From Nemophila menziesii (Eukaryota > Streptophyta > Magnoliopsida > Boraginales > Hydrophyllaceae): a stretch of DNA of 64,000 nucleotides. The stretch lies in assembly GCA_029959085.1 (NCBI GenBank), contig JARWIR010000014.1, forward strand, positions 9,470,001-9,534,000. The letters run 5' to 3'. Shown piece by piece: positions 33,637 to 44,933 of the stretch. Both the position numbers and the translations under genes were made by a program. Within the stretch, counting starts at the first letter, position 1, and every line of letters starts with the position of its first letter. The notes beneath the pieces were generated by a model. It was given only the letters and a program-made list of their open reading frames with translations, did not search any database and was not told where the DNA came from.

Positions 33637-34723
33637 GTTGCTCGTCTGGATTCTCGATTTCTATAGCTCCATGCGGCATAACTTTGGTCACCACGAACGG
33701 ACCAGACCACTTTGATCTCAGCTTGCCCGTATAGTTGCTGAACTTGGAGTTATATTTGAGGACCATCTGTCCAACTTTGAATTTCTTTTCACGAATGCGA
33801 TTGTCATGCCATATTTTCGTTTTTTCTTTGTAGAGTTTAGCATTCCCATAGGCATGAAATCGAAACTCGTCAAGTTCATTCAACTTCATCATACGATTCT
33901 CCGCAGCTAAGGTTGGATCCAGATTCATCTCCGCAATTGCCCAATAGGCACCCATTTCAAGTTCAAGAGGTAAGTGACAAGCCTTACCATAAATAATACG
34001 ATACGGAGATGCACCCACAGGCGTCTTGAACGCGGTACGATATGCCCACAACGCATCATCTAATTTCATTGACCAATCTTTGCGTGTGGAACCAACTGTC
34101 TTCTCAAGAATGGATTTGATCTCTCAATTAGAGACCTCAGCTTGACCATTGGCTTGTGGATGATACGCGGTAGATACACGATGTCTCACACCATACTTCT
34201 CTAGAACTTTCTTCAGATATTTGTTCACAAAGTGTGAACCTCCATCACTGATAATAACTCGAGGTGTACCATGTCTAGTGAAGATGTGTGACTTTAAGAA
34301 TTTAATCACTACTCGCGAATCGTTAGTTGGTAGAGCTACAGCCTCTACCCATTTAGACACGTAATCAACAGCTAGTAGGATGTACAGGTTTCCGTTAGAT
34401 GGTACAAAAGGACCCATGAAATCAATACCCCATACATCGTATATCTCAACTTCAAGAACATTATTACGCGGCATCTCATCTCTCTTAGATATATTACCAG
34501 TAAACTGGCATCTATGACATTTCTTGACGTACTCATGACAATCCTTATGTAAAGTAGGCCAATAAAAACCGGATTGTAGTACCTTAGCAGCTGTGCGGTC
34601 ACCCTTGAAGTGTCCTCCGTATGGAGAATCATGACAACTCGCAATCACTGCCCAAACATCTTTCTCAGGTATGCATCTTCTCACCAATTGATCACTACAC
34701 ACTTTGTAGAGGAAAGGATCCTT
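33637..34723 (-). pseudogene. Element A integrase (main part), one internal stop, cut by element B
   Basis: HHCC zinc-binding region ([10 protein letters not shown], then CHRCQ), catalytic core with [16 protein letters not shown] and NGQAEVSN (D,D,E), and a C-terminal SH3-like segment [16 protein letters not shown] at 34124-34126 comes right after the QAEVSN motif, where relatives have Arg; the frame then continues as [10 protein letters not shown] to the B insertion at 33637. The remaining C-terminus is at 26175-26319. Integrase would join cDNA ends to the chromosome. Confidence 0.9.
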
Positions 34724-36367
34724 CTAAAAGAACTGTTTAGCACGATGAATCAATCTTTTCTTGTCTTGTGATGTGGCTCCTTGAGGGAAGTTACCACTCA
34801 CAATAAGATTTGCAATGTCAGCATACCATGGAGTACCATCATGTATAGCAAATAAACTCTCATCAGGGAACTCTTCTCTTACCAACTCAGGTCCTCCATT
34901 AGACTCAGAACCTTCAAGACGCGACAAATGATCAGCAACCTGATTATCACAACCCTTTCGATCCCGAATCTCTAAATCAAACTCTTGTAACAGTAAAACC
35001 CATCTAATCAACCTCGGCTTCGCATCTATCTTTTCCATAAGGTATTTAATCGCAGAGTGGTCGGTAAACACAACAACTTTCGCCCCAAGGAGGTAGGAAC
35101 GAAATTTGTCGAATGCATACACAATAGCTAGTAATTCCTTCTCAGTTACGGTATGATTAATTTGAGCACTTGTGAAGGTTTTACTAGCATAGTAGATGGA
35201 ATGAAATACCTTTTCTTTTCTTTTACCCAGAACAGCACCCATCGCAAGATCACTAGCATCACACATAATCTCAAACAGAATCTTCCATTTAGGAGGTAAT
35301 ACAATAGGTGCAGAAATAAGCTTCTCTTTAATCTCGTTGACTGCCTTTATGCAAGCTTCATCAAAAAGGAATTTGGTGTCCTTCTCAAGTATGTTGCACA
35401 ACGGCTTAGAGATTTTGGAGAAGTCCTTGATAAAACGTCGGTAAAAACCAGCATGACCCAAAAAGCTTCTTACCCCTTTTACAGAAACAGGAGGGGGAAG
35501 AGTCTTGATTACCTCAATCTTCACACGATCAACTTCCAAACCAGCACTTGAAACCTTGTGACCCAACACTATACCCTCTCTAACCATAAAGTGACATTTC
35601 TCCCAGTTCAAAGCCAAATCAGTCTCCTTGCATCTAATCAATACCTTCTCCAAGTTTTGTAAACACTCCTCAAAGTTATCACAAAACACAGAAAAGTCAT
35701 CCATAAATACCTCAAGGAAGTCATCAATCATATCCCAGAAGATTGCCATCATACATCTTTGAAACGTAGCAGGTGCATTACATAATCCGTATGGCATCCT
35801 TCGGAAGGCAAAGGTACCGAAAGGACATGTAAAGGTTGTCTTGTGTTGGTCTTTTGGATCTACATAAATCTGATTGTATCCTGAATATCCATCCAAAAAG
35901 CAATAATATTCACTACCAGCTAGCTTGTCTAACATCTGATCAATAAACGGAAGAGGGAAGTGATCTTTTCTGGTGGCCTTGTTCAACTTTCTATAGTCCA
36001 TACACACTCTCCAACCAACTACGGTCCTTGAGGGAATGGCTTCATTCTGCTCGTTCAAGATGGTAGTGATACCACCCTTCTTTGGTACGCATTGAACTGG
36101 ACTCACCCATTCGCTGCTAGATATGGGATAGATGATTCCCGCATCTAGCAACTTGATAACTTCTTTCTTCACTACTTCCTTCATAGCTGGCATCAATCTT
36201 CTTTGTCCTTCAACTGAGCGCGCTTTTTCATCGTCTAGAATGATTTTGTGTTGGCAATAGGAAGGACTAATACCTTTGATGTCAGCAATAGTCCAACCAA
36301 TCGCCTCTTTGTTAGCTCTCAGTATGCAGTTTGTCTTCTTGAGGACCTGTAAAAGTAGCTGAAACAA
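34724..36367 (-). pseudogene. Element A reverse transcriptase and RNase H
   Basis: Gypsy RT: KKGGIT and VCMDYRKLN early on, [23 protein letters not shown], catalytic [19 protein letters not shown]. RNase H: CDASD, TEKELLA, FTDHSA and DHLSRLE. FMDD instead of YVDD is usual in Athila. The frame enters from protease by a frame change near 36340, within the conserved [17 protein letters not shown] segment, and stops at an in-frame TAG (34727-34729) where Trp is expected, just before integrase. The 1.6 kb between is uninterrupted. Confidence 0.92.
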
Positions 36368-37046
36368 TAACAGGCAGAGTGTTGTTAGTACCTAAATACG
36401 CATACCTCAGGTATGACGGAAGCGGCTTTTCTTCTAGTTGTGGGGGAGATTCGATAGATGGTTTCTTTTTAGGTGCTATCTCCCCAGGCTCTCGGACTGG
36501 CTCATAGGCGAGATGCCTATGTTTCATAGTTCCGGAATTCAAAGCAGCTACGGTTTCGGTTAGTTCTTCCATCAATTCCGGTAAGTCAAGTGTTAGGGCT
36601 GCTTGCAAGATATCGTTAAAATTCATACAATCAAACGTTTCTTGCGTAGTTAAATCGAGTACATCCATTCGAAAACACTCTTCAGGAATATCTGGAAACT
36701 TCATGGCCCTAAACACGTTGGACTTTACCGTCTCGTCTTGGATTCGCATAGTTAATTCACCGTTTTCTACATCAATAACAGTACTCCCCGTGGCCAGGAA
36801 TGGTCGACCCAAGATGATGGGGACATTCCTATCCGCGTCGTATTCAAGAATAACAAAATCAACTGGAAAAATTAACGTACCTGCCTTAACGAGGACATCT
36901 TCGATTCGTCCCTCTGGATGAGCGAGGGATCTATCAGCCATTTGTAGGATCATGGAAGTTGGTCTAGAGTTTCCTATCTTCAGTTTTTCGAAAATTGACT
37001 TGGGCATCAAATTGATACTCGCACCCAAGTCACACAAAGCTTTTCC
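36340..37046 (-). pseudogene. Element A protease and linker
   Basis: Retropepsin-like aspartic protease with LCDLGASINLMPKSIF as active site and ILGRPFLATG as the flap/psi-loop region. A Pro/Glu-rich linker leads to [15 protein letters not shown] at the RT boundary. In frame with gag except for a TAA at 37047-37049, six residues before the active site, so gag and protease were one reading frame. Protease would process the polyprotein. Confidence 0.9.
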
Positions 37047-39005
37047 TTACCACTCATTACCAATAGAAATAGGAATCGTGAAACTCCCAGGATCAAGTAG
37101 TTTAGGTGGCAACTTACTTTGGCATATAGCGCTACATTCTTCTGTCAATCCTATCATCTCATTCTCACGGTATGGTCTCTTGTTGGTAATTTCTCTTTTC
37201 AAAAATTTAACGTACTTCGGAACATCGCGTATAGCATCTAAGAACGGAACGTTAATGTTGAGACCACGTACCATATTCAAGAACTTCTGATATTCTGCCA
37301 TGTCTCCTTTCTTCTGAACTCTGGAGGGAAAAGGTGGAGAAGGACGGGTTTCTGTAACATCTTTGGATTTTGGCTTTTCCGGAATCTTCTCTACTTCAAT
37401 TATTTCAGGTTCATCTTCTTTCTCTTCCACATCTTTTACCGGTTTCTCTTTCACAGTTGTTTCTTTTTCTTTCATCACGGGAAAAGGAGGTGGAGCGAGG
37501 TTCTTACCACTTCGAAGTGTCATTACATTACAATCTTCTCTTTGCTCAGGTTCTTCAGTGTCACTCGGTAATTGTCCTTGCTGACGTTGATTTAATTGCT
37601 TATTTATCTGAGCCATCTGAGTTTCCATCAATTTAAGTGTTGCGGTGGTAGATTGTTGAATGATGATAAATGTTGTCAAGGTTTGATGAACATCTAATGA
37701 ACCTTCTTGAGGTTGAGCAGGTAGAGCTTTCTGGTTCATGGTTTCGGCATAAGTATCTTGAGGAGGTTGTCTCTGAGATTGATTTCCGTATGCTTGTCCA
37801 CCTTGGTAGTTGTTCTGAGGTCTTGGTTGAAAGATGTTTCCTTTGGGACGTGGTTGATATGCATAGGTTGGATTAGCAGCCCCATTTGGATTCAAATATT
37901 GGAAACCCGGACGGTTTCTGTTTGGTTGATAACCTTGACCACTTGAGTTATAATTTCCTCGGTTGGACACGAACATTACGGATTCTGGATTATTTTGACA
38001 GGTCTCCCAATCATGATCTTGTGTACCGCAGTTAGAACATCCATAAACTTCTTGTGTAACATTACCAGTAACACTTTTTGTAACAGCTAGAGTAAGCTGT
38101 TTCAGTTGTTGTTCGAGCTTGTTTTCTATGGCGGTGAATTTTTCTTCAATCAGTGAAATATTTCCACCTCGAACAGGTGTTCTTACGGTATTCCAACCTA
38201 GTTCATTCGTTACAGTTCTATTTAAAATAATCTTAGCATGAACTGGTTGTACCCGTAGAAATGCACCACCACAGAGTAAGTCTAGATCCTTTTTCGAAGA
38301 GCCATCAAGTCCTCGGTAAAATATCTTCATCTGTTGAATTTCTGTGAGGCCATGATCAGGGACTCTTCTTAAGCAAATCTGAAATATCTTCCAACTTCTA
38401 CCCAAAGTCTCGTCTTCCTCTTGTTTGAATGATGTTATTTCAACTTGCGCATCTAATCTCATGTTCGCTGGGTAGTATCTATCGAAGAACGCGGTTTGTA
38501 ATGCGTCCCATGTTGTAATTGTTCTGGGTTCTTGAGAATCATGCCACTCACTTGCTCCATCAATAACGAAGTATCTAAAATGAGCAAAATACATTTGCTC
38601 TTTAGTTACTCCTTGCGTAATATAAGAATCGCAAATTTGCATGAACTTCTGTACAACACGGATTGGATCTTCGGTAGGTGCTCCTCGAAAATTGCCATAA
38701 CTTTGAAACTGAGATAACATACCAGGATCGGGTCTGAATCTCTCGACATTAATATTTGCGGGGCCAATTCCGAGGGCAGGAGCTCGAAACGGAGCTTCTT
38801 CAGGGCCATTGATGAACCAAGGATCATTGTTTTGAGCTGGGGGAGCAGCAGGAGGGTTGGGTTGTTGATTTCCAACTTGGTATTCAGCCATTGTTTCTCT
38901 TGCTAATTGCTCCTCTAACTCTTTTGCTTTAGCTTCTCTCTTTCTTTTATTTGCTTCTCGAACTAGGTTTTCGGGATTTGCAAGAATCACGATATCTTTA
39001 CGCAT
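37047..39005 (-). CDS. Element A gag (652 aa)
   Basis: Athila-type gag: N-terminal Lys/Glu helix, then the retrotransposon gag domain (FRPDPGMLSQFQSYGNFRG ... EWHDSQEPRTITTWDAL, FFDRYYP) at about residues 95-260. The zinc knuckle CSNCGTQDHDWETC (CX2CX4HX4C) is near residue 330, followed by Gln/Pro/Asn-rich and acidic Lys/Glu linkers and a PSPPFPSR stretch before protease. Open over 652 codons. The start is the first ATG after a pyrimidine-rich CAG acceptor-like sequence. Particle formation and RNA binding are the family role; it could also package the gag-less elements here. Confidence 0.9.
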   Translation of the reverse strand: MRKDIVILANPENLVREANKRKREAKAKELEEQLARETMAEYQVGNQQPNPPAAPPAQNNDPWFINGPEEAPFRAPALGIGPANINVERFRPDPGMLSQFQSYGNFRGAPTEDPIRVVQKFMQICDSYITQGVTKEQMYFAHFRYFVIDGASEWHDSQEPRTITTWDALQTAFFDRYYPANMRLDAQVEITSFKQEEDETLGRSWKIFQICLRRVPDHGLTEIQQMKIFYRGLDGSSKKDLDLLCGGAFLRVQPVHAKIILNRTVTNELGWNTVRTPVRGGNISLIEEKFTAIENKLEQQLKQLTLAVTKSVTGNVTQEVYGCSNCGTQDHDWETCQNNPESVMFVSNRGNYNSSGQGYQPNRNRPGFQYLNPNGAANPTYAYQPRPKGNIFQPRPQNNYQGGQAYGNQSQRQPPQDTYAETMNQKALPAQPQEGSLDVHQTLTTFIIIQQSTTATLKLMETQMAQINKQLNQRQQGQLPSDTEEPEQREDCNVMTLRSGKNLAPPPFPVMKEKETTVKEKPVKDVEEKEDEPEIIEVEKIPEKPKSKDVTETRPSPPFPSRVQKKGDMAEYQKFLNMVRGLNINVPFLDAIRDVPKYVKFLKREITNKRPYRENEMIGLTEECSAICQSKLPPKLLDPGSFTIPISIGNEW

Positions 39006-39126
39006 AAACCAAAACCTGTAAACCTGAGAAAGAAAGACAACCCAAAGCGTAAAACTGAAAAATAAAACTAAAACTAAACTAACAATTAAACTACTAAAAG
39101 ATTAACACCGGGGTCACACGCTACCG

Positions 39127-39144
39127 TCCCCGGCAGCGACGCCA
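39127..39144 (-). promoter_or_regulatory. Primer-binding site of element A
   Basis: Minus strand TGGCGTCGCTGCCGGGGA, six bases from the LTR end; one change from the consensus of the other elements, a C-to-T in a CpG. Confidence 0.88.
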
Positions 39145-39150
39145 AAAACT

Positions 39151-40917
39151 TGGTGGGTCCTAGGGTGTTATAAAATTAAGTGCAAAATAAAGGAACCACT
39201 TAACCGCAAGTGTACGGTTGTCCCAAGTAATATATGATAATCAAGTTCGTTCTCAGGGACGGATTAGGTTCAACCTAAATATTAATCAAGTAGTAAGAAT
39301 AATTGCTAAACAGAAAATAAAAGATAATATTTTTTGTTTGGTTTTTGTAAATTAAAACTGCAAATAAAATAAAGACTAAAATTAAATTAACAAAAAGGAA
39401 ATAAAGCAAATAAAAGACTAACTTCAGATAAGAGAGATACTTGAGTCTCGCAAGAAATCCACTTAATCAATATAATCTATGCTATGTTTAAGGGTAGAAT
39501 TGGAATTATAATATTAGTCGGGACTCTAATATCTCCTAGCCCCCTGTCGGGTGGACCTAGAAGCTATCCTAAAGTATCATAAACACCTGTATGGTCGAGT
39601 ATGCCTCTTCAGATGATATGATTTTACCTCTTTGGTTATGTAACTAGTTAAGCCTGTCGGTCAATAACGGATATTACATGGGTATTACCTAGATCTGTAT
39701 TCAAACTCCCCTGTCGGATGATCACTTCGCCACTAAAGTGAATAGCCCAAATACTAAAAGCTAATTCTAGTTGTTCCTAAAAGAATTAGTAATGAAAACA
39801 AAGTAATATCCAATATATAAAACTCAATCCTATTTAAATCTAAGCAATCCCAAATTCAAAACATAGATTAATTAATTAAGGTTCATCCCTTTTATGCGAT
39901 TCTCAAGTATAAAGAATTTTAGCTCATAAGAAAATTAAAGACTAACATAAAATAAAAGGAATTCATGTTTAATTACAAGAAAGAAATAAATAACCTAAAG
40001 GGTTGAATGACTATTATTGGAAGAACATGATTCCTCCAGCTTCTAGCTTCTTCTCTCCTTCGTGCTCTGACTTGAAAACCTTAAGCCTCTTGTGTAATTC
40101 TCTGAAGTGTGTGAAAGTAGGAGGTTAAGGGGTGTATTTATAGGTGTTAGAGGACCCTAGGTCGAATTTGCTTGGAGTGGAAGACAAGTCAAAGACTCTT
40201 AAATTCGTAGCCCTAAATTCTAGGAAAGGTAAGATTTTGCTGCTGATTTGATTTGGTCATATCTTTTTCAATACTTATCCGTTTGAGAAGTTCCAATATA
40301 TGAAACTTCTTGTCTTGGAAAGAGCTTTCTATTGGTGCAGACCACTCGTCCAGATTCTTAGCCAATCGTGAGTTATGAATTAATCTTTAAAACGTGGCTA
40401 GAATTTCAGATTCACTAGACAGTTTTATCTTTTCCTTCTTTGGATATATCTTTCCTAAATCTTCTTATTTCCATGTAAATATTCTTTCCTTTAATCCTTT
40501 ATCTTGACTTGGTCTCTAAGTAATTACCATTTATCTTTTAAAGGTTCACATTAAATAAATAATTAAACCGCATATGCTTAAAGAATAATTCAATAAATCA
40601 AAAATCGAAATAGGAAAGTGTACTCTAAAAATAGAAAGTCGACTCAAAATCATTTCCTAACACTCTAAAATACACTAAAACTTTATTCTCACTTCTCCTC
40701 CTTGGATTGGTCTTTCATGAAATTCACGAACCAATTAACTTTGCATTAAAAATAGTCAAATTTACGCACAAAAGCTCAGATTCTGCAAATAGTTAATTTC
40801 CAAGGGGAGGAAGTGCAATATGATCAAATAAGCCTAAAAGTCTATCAAATAAATCATTTATTCACCTAAAGGGATGTCTCCAGGGGGCTAAGAATTAGAA
40901 CAAATAGGGAGACATCA
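39151..40917 (-). repeat. Shared LTR of the array (5' LTR of A, 3' LTR of the second unit)
   Basis: TGGTGGGTCC ... GGAGACATCA, 1767 bp. A primer-binding site lies to its left and a polypurine tract to its right, so it is 5' LTR for one internal region and 3' LTR for another. That is only possible in a recombined array. TATA box and terminal hairpin as in 21551-23316. Confidence 0.9.
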
Positions 40918-40930
40918 AGACCCCAAACTC

Positions 40931-42542
40931 AAACCTTTGTCGTCCTGACAAAGTAAAATAAAAACAAAGGATCTTTTAGGTGAACGCAGAAGGTAGAATC
41001 TAGAAAATAATCCCAAAGCAAAACTTAAAACAAATCTCATATAGTCTAATCTAGGAATTAATATACACCTACACTTATCATGCAAAATCAAAGACAAAAC
41101 AATATCAATCCAAAATTAATTTCACAATGCTAGAAGGTTACACTTATTACTTATCTCAAGATGGTGGCTATAGGGTATTCCTCGATCTTTACTTGCTTTG
41201 AACGCTCCACTTAGAATATTCCCTATTAACTCACTGTACATCTAGGAATCACGAGGACTTTACGGTTTTAGTGTAGGCTGAAGGACGGTATGGTATGTGT
41301 ATTTGGTAAATTTGAAGTGAGCTTTTGGCTCTCTCCTCACTTACCATCAACAAACTGTGCATGATCTTGAGTTTACACTCGAATAACGTTCTCACTCAAC
41401 CCATTTGACGCGCTTAATTAGCGTCCCCAAATTAACCCAATAAGCTCTAAGGATGATTCACTTAAAAATTTCCACTTTGCCGGTCCGAATATAATTTCTT
41501 TTCAAATCATCATTTTTTTTCTTTTCTTATAGCTATGACTCTCTTTATGATGTTGAGATATCATGCTATTTTTCATAGTTATGCCTTTTCATAACTTGAG
41601 CTCGAAGCTTCTTTTCCATTCACTATTACCCCGTCAAAGGGTTACAATATAATACATGTGAATCATCATTATATAAAGCACAAAGCATCATTGATAAGCT
41701 CAAAAAAATCCCAACCCAATGTAAATTCCCATATAGTGGACCCACCACCCCAAACTCAAGCTCAAGACAGGAAGTCTCAGGATCGTGATTCAAGTGCGGG
41801 TCATATGGTCATGCCTAATAATCTAAAGGGAAATCGGCTTATAATGTGGCGACAAAAAAAAGGCTTAAAGGCTAAAAATTTGTCTAAGAAGGATAAAATT
41901 AATTCAGGGATAGACAGCCAAAAAGGATTCAAAGGGCTAACAAAGAACTGCCTCTATCATCTTCCTATTTACACAACTTGCCTCTAGTTCATACCTAAGT
42001 GGGTTCTCTACTCATTTAGATCTCACGTTCTACAAACCACCTATTATCCTTAAGCACAAGTTTACTTCTTTTGCATTGTTCATTAATTCTTCCTATCAAT
42101 TATCTCATATTTGCATGCAATCAAAGTTCAGTTTACACTAACTCCTAAAGTCAACTATTTTCTATCATAAATTTATAAAAAGCATGCTTGATGGGGGCAT
42201 TCAAAATACTCTACAACTCTACAGTCAAAACATTCCTCGAACTAACAGTAAAACACATAAAATTGGGATGAGGCAACGAACCCCACCCCAAACTCAAAAA
42301 TGAGTCGTGTCCCCACGACTCGAAAAAGACTCAATAAAGCAAATAAACAAATAAAACAAATAAGAAAGGGATAGGAAAATGTATCTGAACCAGCACGAAG
42401 CTGGTTTCCATGGTTGCGTGTAGGTTGAGCTTCTTATGTTGTGTAGGTGGCATGTTGAACATTGCTCACTCTACGTAATATGATTTGCATAAGCTCCAAC
42501 TCTTTTGTGATTTTTCCTATGGGTTTCAACACCTCTTCATGA
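40931..42542 (-). other. Second unit 3' non-coding region
   Basis: PPT-like motifs at 41749-41758 and 42288-42297, and the perfect 8-bp-stem hairpin at 42302-42321. The 109-codon plus-strand frame at 41658-41987 parallels the one at 24142 and follows from DNA similarity. Nothing coding is supported. Confidence 0.65.
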
Positions 42543-42650
42543 TTATCCTCCCAAAATTCTTTCAACTACATCTTTCAACACCCAAAAGTTTAATAAGATG
42601 TTCTCCAACTTCTTCTTCCTTTCCATGGTATTCTTTCCAATCTTCGTCAT
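42543..42650 (-). pseudogene. Second unit third-ORF remnant, 35 codons
   Basis: Minus-strand MTKIGKNTMERKKKL ... NFWVLKDVV closed by TAA, starting about 10 bp after GAGTTTGGGGTTC. Same position and MTK start as the third ORFs of A and E3, and similar to 29542-29643. Confidence 0.4.
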
Positions 42651-43009
42651 CTCAATGAACCCCAAACTCAAAACTTCAAATAATCAAAAACTAGAGATGA
42701 GTTTTGAAATTTGACGTTTTGAGGATTTGTAATGAAGGATTTTGGTGTTATATGAGATGAGTAATGAATATGTAATGGCTTGGGGAAGGTTTAATAAATA
42801 GGATTGAAGCTTTGATGAAGAGGCTTAAGGTTGAAGGAGAAGATTTCTTGATGTTCTTGAAGGATTGTGGTGTTGGATGTGTGTTTGGAATGGATTAGGT
42901 TGAAGGATTTAATGTTCTTGGGTGTTGTAGTGATCTTTTTGCAGGTACATAAGGGTTAGGATCGTTTTTGAAGAGGCTAGGGTTTATCTCGTTAAGGTAA
43001 GAAGTTGTC

Positions 43010-43395
43010 TGGGCCTTGATCTCTTCATAAACCGCCTGGCGCGGTGCATCCCTGTGGTGCATGGGGTATACCGCGAGGGTACACCGCAACACTGTTGGTG
43101 TGAATTTTCGCCCCTGTCTTATACCCGTGCTAGCACCCCGTGGCACGCGTTTTTGCCGTGCGGTGCAGGGGTGCGGTGCATGGGGTAGTCCGCACGTGCT
43201 CCGTGAAAAAACCCGCGGTACATACCCCGTGGCACGCGTTTTGGGCGTGTGGTGTAGGGTGCGGTGCACCGCGGCTATCAGCGTCTCTTTTTCTCGCCTC
43301 TGGATAAGACCCGTGGTGCGCGACCCGTGGTACGCGTTTTTGGGCGCGGTATAGGGGGTACACCGCGGGGGTAGTCCGCGCCAGCCTTTGAAATT
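43010..43395. repeat. Palindromic GC-rich repeat cluster in second unit
   Basis: Same organisation as 25610-25980: repeated CCCGTGGCACGCGTTTT, GGTGCACCGC and GGTACGCGTTTT-type units of about 100 bp. The two copies are clearly alike but have changed independently (for example GGTGTAGG against GGTATAGG). Confidence 0.75.
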
Positions 43396-43589
43396 TCCAA
43401 AATTTTCTTTTGCGTTTCCTAGCACCCCAAACTCGATTCCTGCACCAATAACACACTACCTTTCTCATTTCTTTTTAAAGTAGACACTAAACTTGACACT
43501 TAACTTAGAATTATACACTAGGAATTTAAAAACTTAAAGCAATTTAAACATGGGTTGTCTCCCAAGAAGCACTTTTGTTTATTACGTCT

Positions 43590-44771
43590 TTAAGTTCGAC
43601 GCGTTACCTTCCATGAAGATGGTATTGAGGCCCTTGCGGTTCTCCTCCGCTTGAATTCGCCTCGTCCCTGGCATGTAAGCTTCAGAACCTTCCCCCTTAA
43701 AATTTTATTCAATCGATCTCTGAAAGGGGGAGGGTAGTATCTCCGTTTCGCCTTCTTACTTTCATGACGAAACGTATTCTTCACCACATGATAGTAGATA
43801 ACCATCCTCAACGGTATAAGCTCATTTTTATTCTCTTCAATCTCGCATTCCTCTTTAAAGTGTGGTGGGTAGGTGCTTCTCCGTGCCGCTTTACTCTCGC
43901 GGTGTAGCACCTTTCTTGCGTAGCACCTATTGATCATTTTTAATAATAGAGGTGATTCCAATATTTTATCTCTAATGATGATTTGTGGTAGAGATAGTGA
44001 TTGGTGAACTTTTTGTGGTGGAGATTCAACTTCTATTGTATTGTGAACTTTGAATTCTTCGGTGGATACCTCAACCACTTCACATTCGTCTTCGCTTTCA
44101 ACCCAATCTTCCAATATTACCTCATCATATTCTTGATGTGGAATCTCAATAATCTTGGTCACCTCTTCTTGTTTGTGTTCAGTATCTTGATCATGTGCAC
44201 GCACCATAGGAATAGCAACCTCAGTTTCAATTTCAAGGATTTTCGTTGCTACCCTTTCCTCCACCATGCTAATAAGATTGTCAACCACATGGTGGTCTTC
44301 TTTTATAACCGGCATGATGGTCATATCACTATCAATAGTATCTTCCTTCAACACCTCCTCCTCAACTACTTCTTTCAGTTGATCTCTTCCATCCCTCGGG
44401 GGTGTGGAATCTTCATAAGACATACTACCCCATTCTTCTACCATCTGTTGCATGCGTGCAACGGTGGCGTTTGTTTCTTCTACTAAGCGCTGGAGTTTAG
44501 AACGTATCTCATTGTCAATTTCTTGCTGATAGTGATGAGGTGGAGGTTGTTGAATGTTTCCAACCCATTGGTTGTTCCATCCTTGCTCCTGGGGATAGTG
44601 ATATGATGATTGTTGTTGATTATTCCCGATCCATTGATTGTTCCAATCTTGCTCTTGCGGGTATTGATAAGATTGTTGGTAGAAGTTACTACCCCATTCT
44701 TGTCGTCCCGAAGAGGCTTCCCAATAGTCATATGGATCGGGATCTGGATAATGTCCTCTATACATATTCAA
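43590..44771 (-). CDS. Second unit internal ORF, 393 aa, unknown function (ORF400 family)
   Basis: Homologue of 30647-31861. It starts MNMYRGHYPDPDPYDYWE and has three Gln/Trp/Asn-rich repeats (YPQEQ.WNNQW) where B has two. A helical stretch follows (LQRLVEETNATVARMQQMVEE), then a Glu-rich acidic centre (EDWVESEDECE, PPQKVHQSLSLP), two basic Tyr-Pro-Pro modules, and the same C-terminus (GRGEFKRRRTARASIPS). Open throughout even though its LTRs are old, unlike most ORFs in this window, which suggests selection or recent gene conversion. It takes the place of gag-pol next to the primer-binding site. No known enzymatic motif is visible. Confidence 0.75.
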   Translation of the reverse strand: MNMYRGHYPDPDPYDYWEASSGRQEWGSNFYQQSYQYPQEQDWNNQWIGNNQQQSSYHYPQEQGWNNQWVGNIQQPPPHHYQQEIDNEIRSKLQRLVEETNATVARMQQMVEEWGSMSYEDSTPPRDGRDQLKEVVEEEVLKEDTIDSDMTIMPVIKEDHHVVDNLISMVEERVATKILEIETEVAIPMVRAHDQDTEHKQEEVTKIIEIPHQEYDEVILEDWVESEDECEVVEVSTEEFKVHNTIEVESPPQKVHQSLSLPQIIIRDKILESPLLLKMINRCYARKVLHRESKAARRSTYPPHFKEECEIEENKNELIPLRMVIYYHVVKNTFRHESKKAKRRYYPPPFRDRLNKILRGKVLKLTCQGRGEFKRRRTARASIPSSWKVTRRT

Positions 44772-44909
44772 TATAATCTCTTGATCATTACCTGAATAAA
44801 GAACCTGTAAAAGAAAACAAAAACAAAAACCAAGCGTAAAACTGAAAAATAAAAATAAATAAACAATTAAAACTACTTAAAGATTAAACACCGGGGTCAC
44901 ATGCTGCAA

Positions 44910-44927
44910 TCCCCGGCAGCGGCGCCA
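44910..44927 (-). promoter_or_regulatory. Primer-binding site of second unit
   Basis: Minus strand TGGCGCCGCTGCCGGGGA; identical to element B and one base from element A. Confidence 0.88.
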
Positions 44928-44933
44928 AAAAAT

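Larger units (their letters stand above)
21551..40917 (-). mobile_element. Athila-type gypsy element A with gag-pol, carrying nested element B
   Basis: Minus-strand element: 5' LTR 39151-40917, primer-binding site 39127-39144, gag, protease, RT-RNase H, integrase, non-coding spacer with a short third ORF, polypurine tract, 3' LTR 21551-23316. Removing nested B (26320-33636 and one TSD) leaves about 12 kb, a normal Athila length. Damage is light: three in-frame stops and one frame change. The left flank reads AGGAG; the right side has no matching TSD because its 5' LTR runs directly into the polypurine tract of a second unit (see 40918-45547). Confidence 0.88.

Noticed and set aside
44001..44486. 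161-codon plus-strand ORF
   Set aside because: Antisense shadow of the unknown 393-aa ORF; similar antisense frames at 31304 and 31627 have the same cause.
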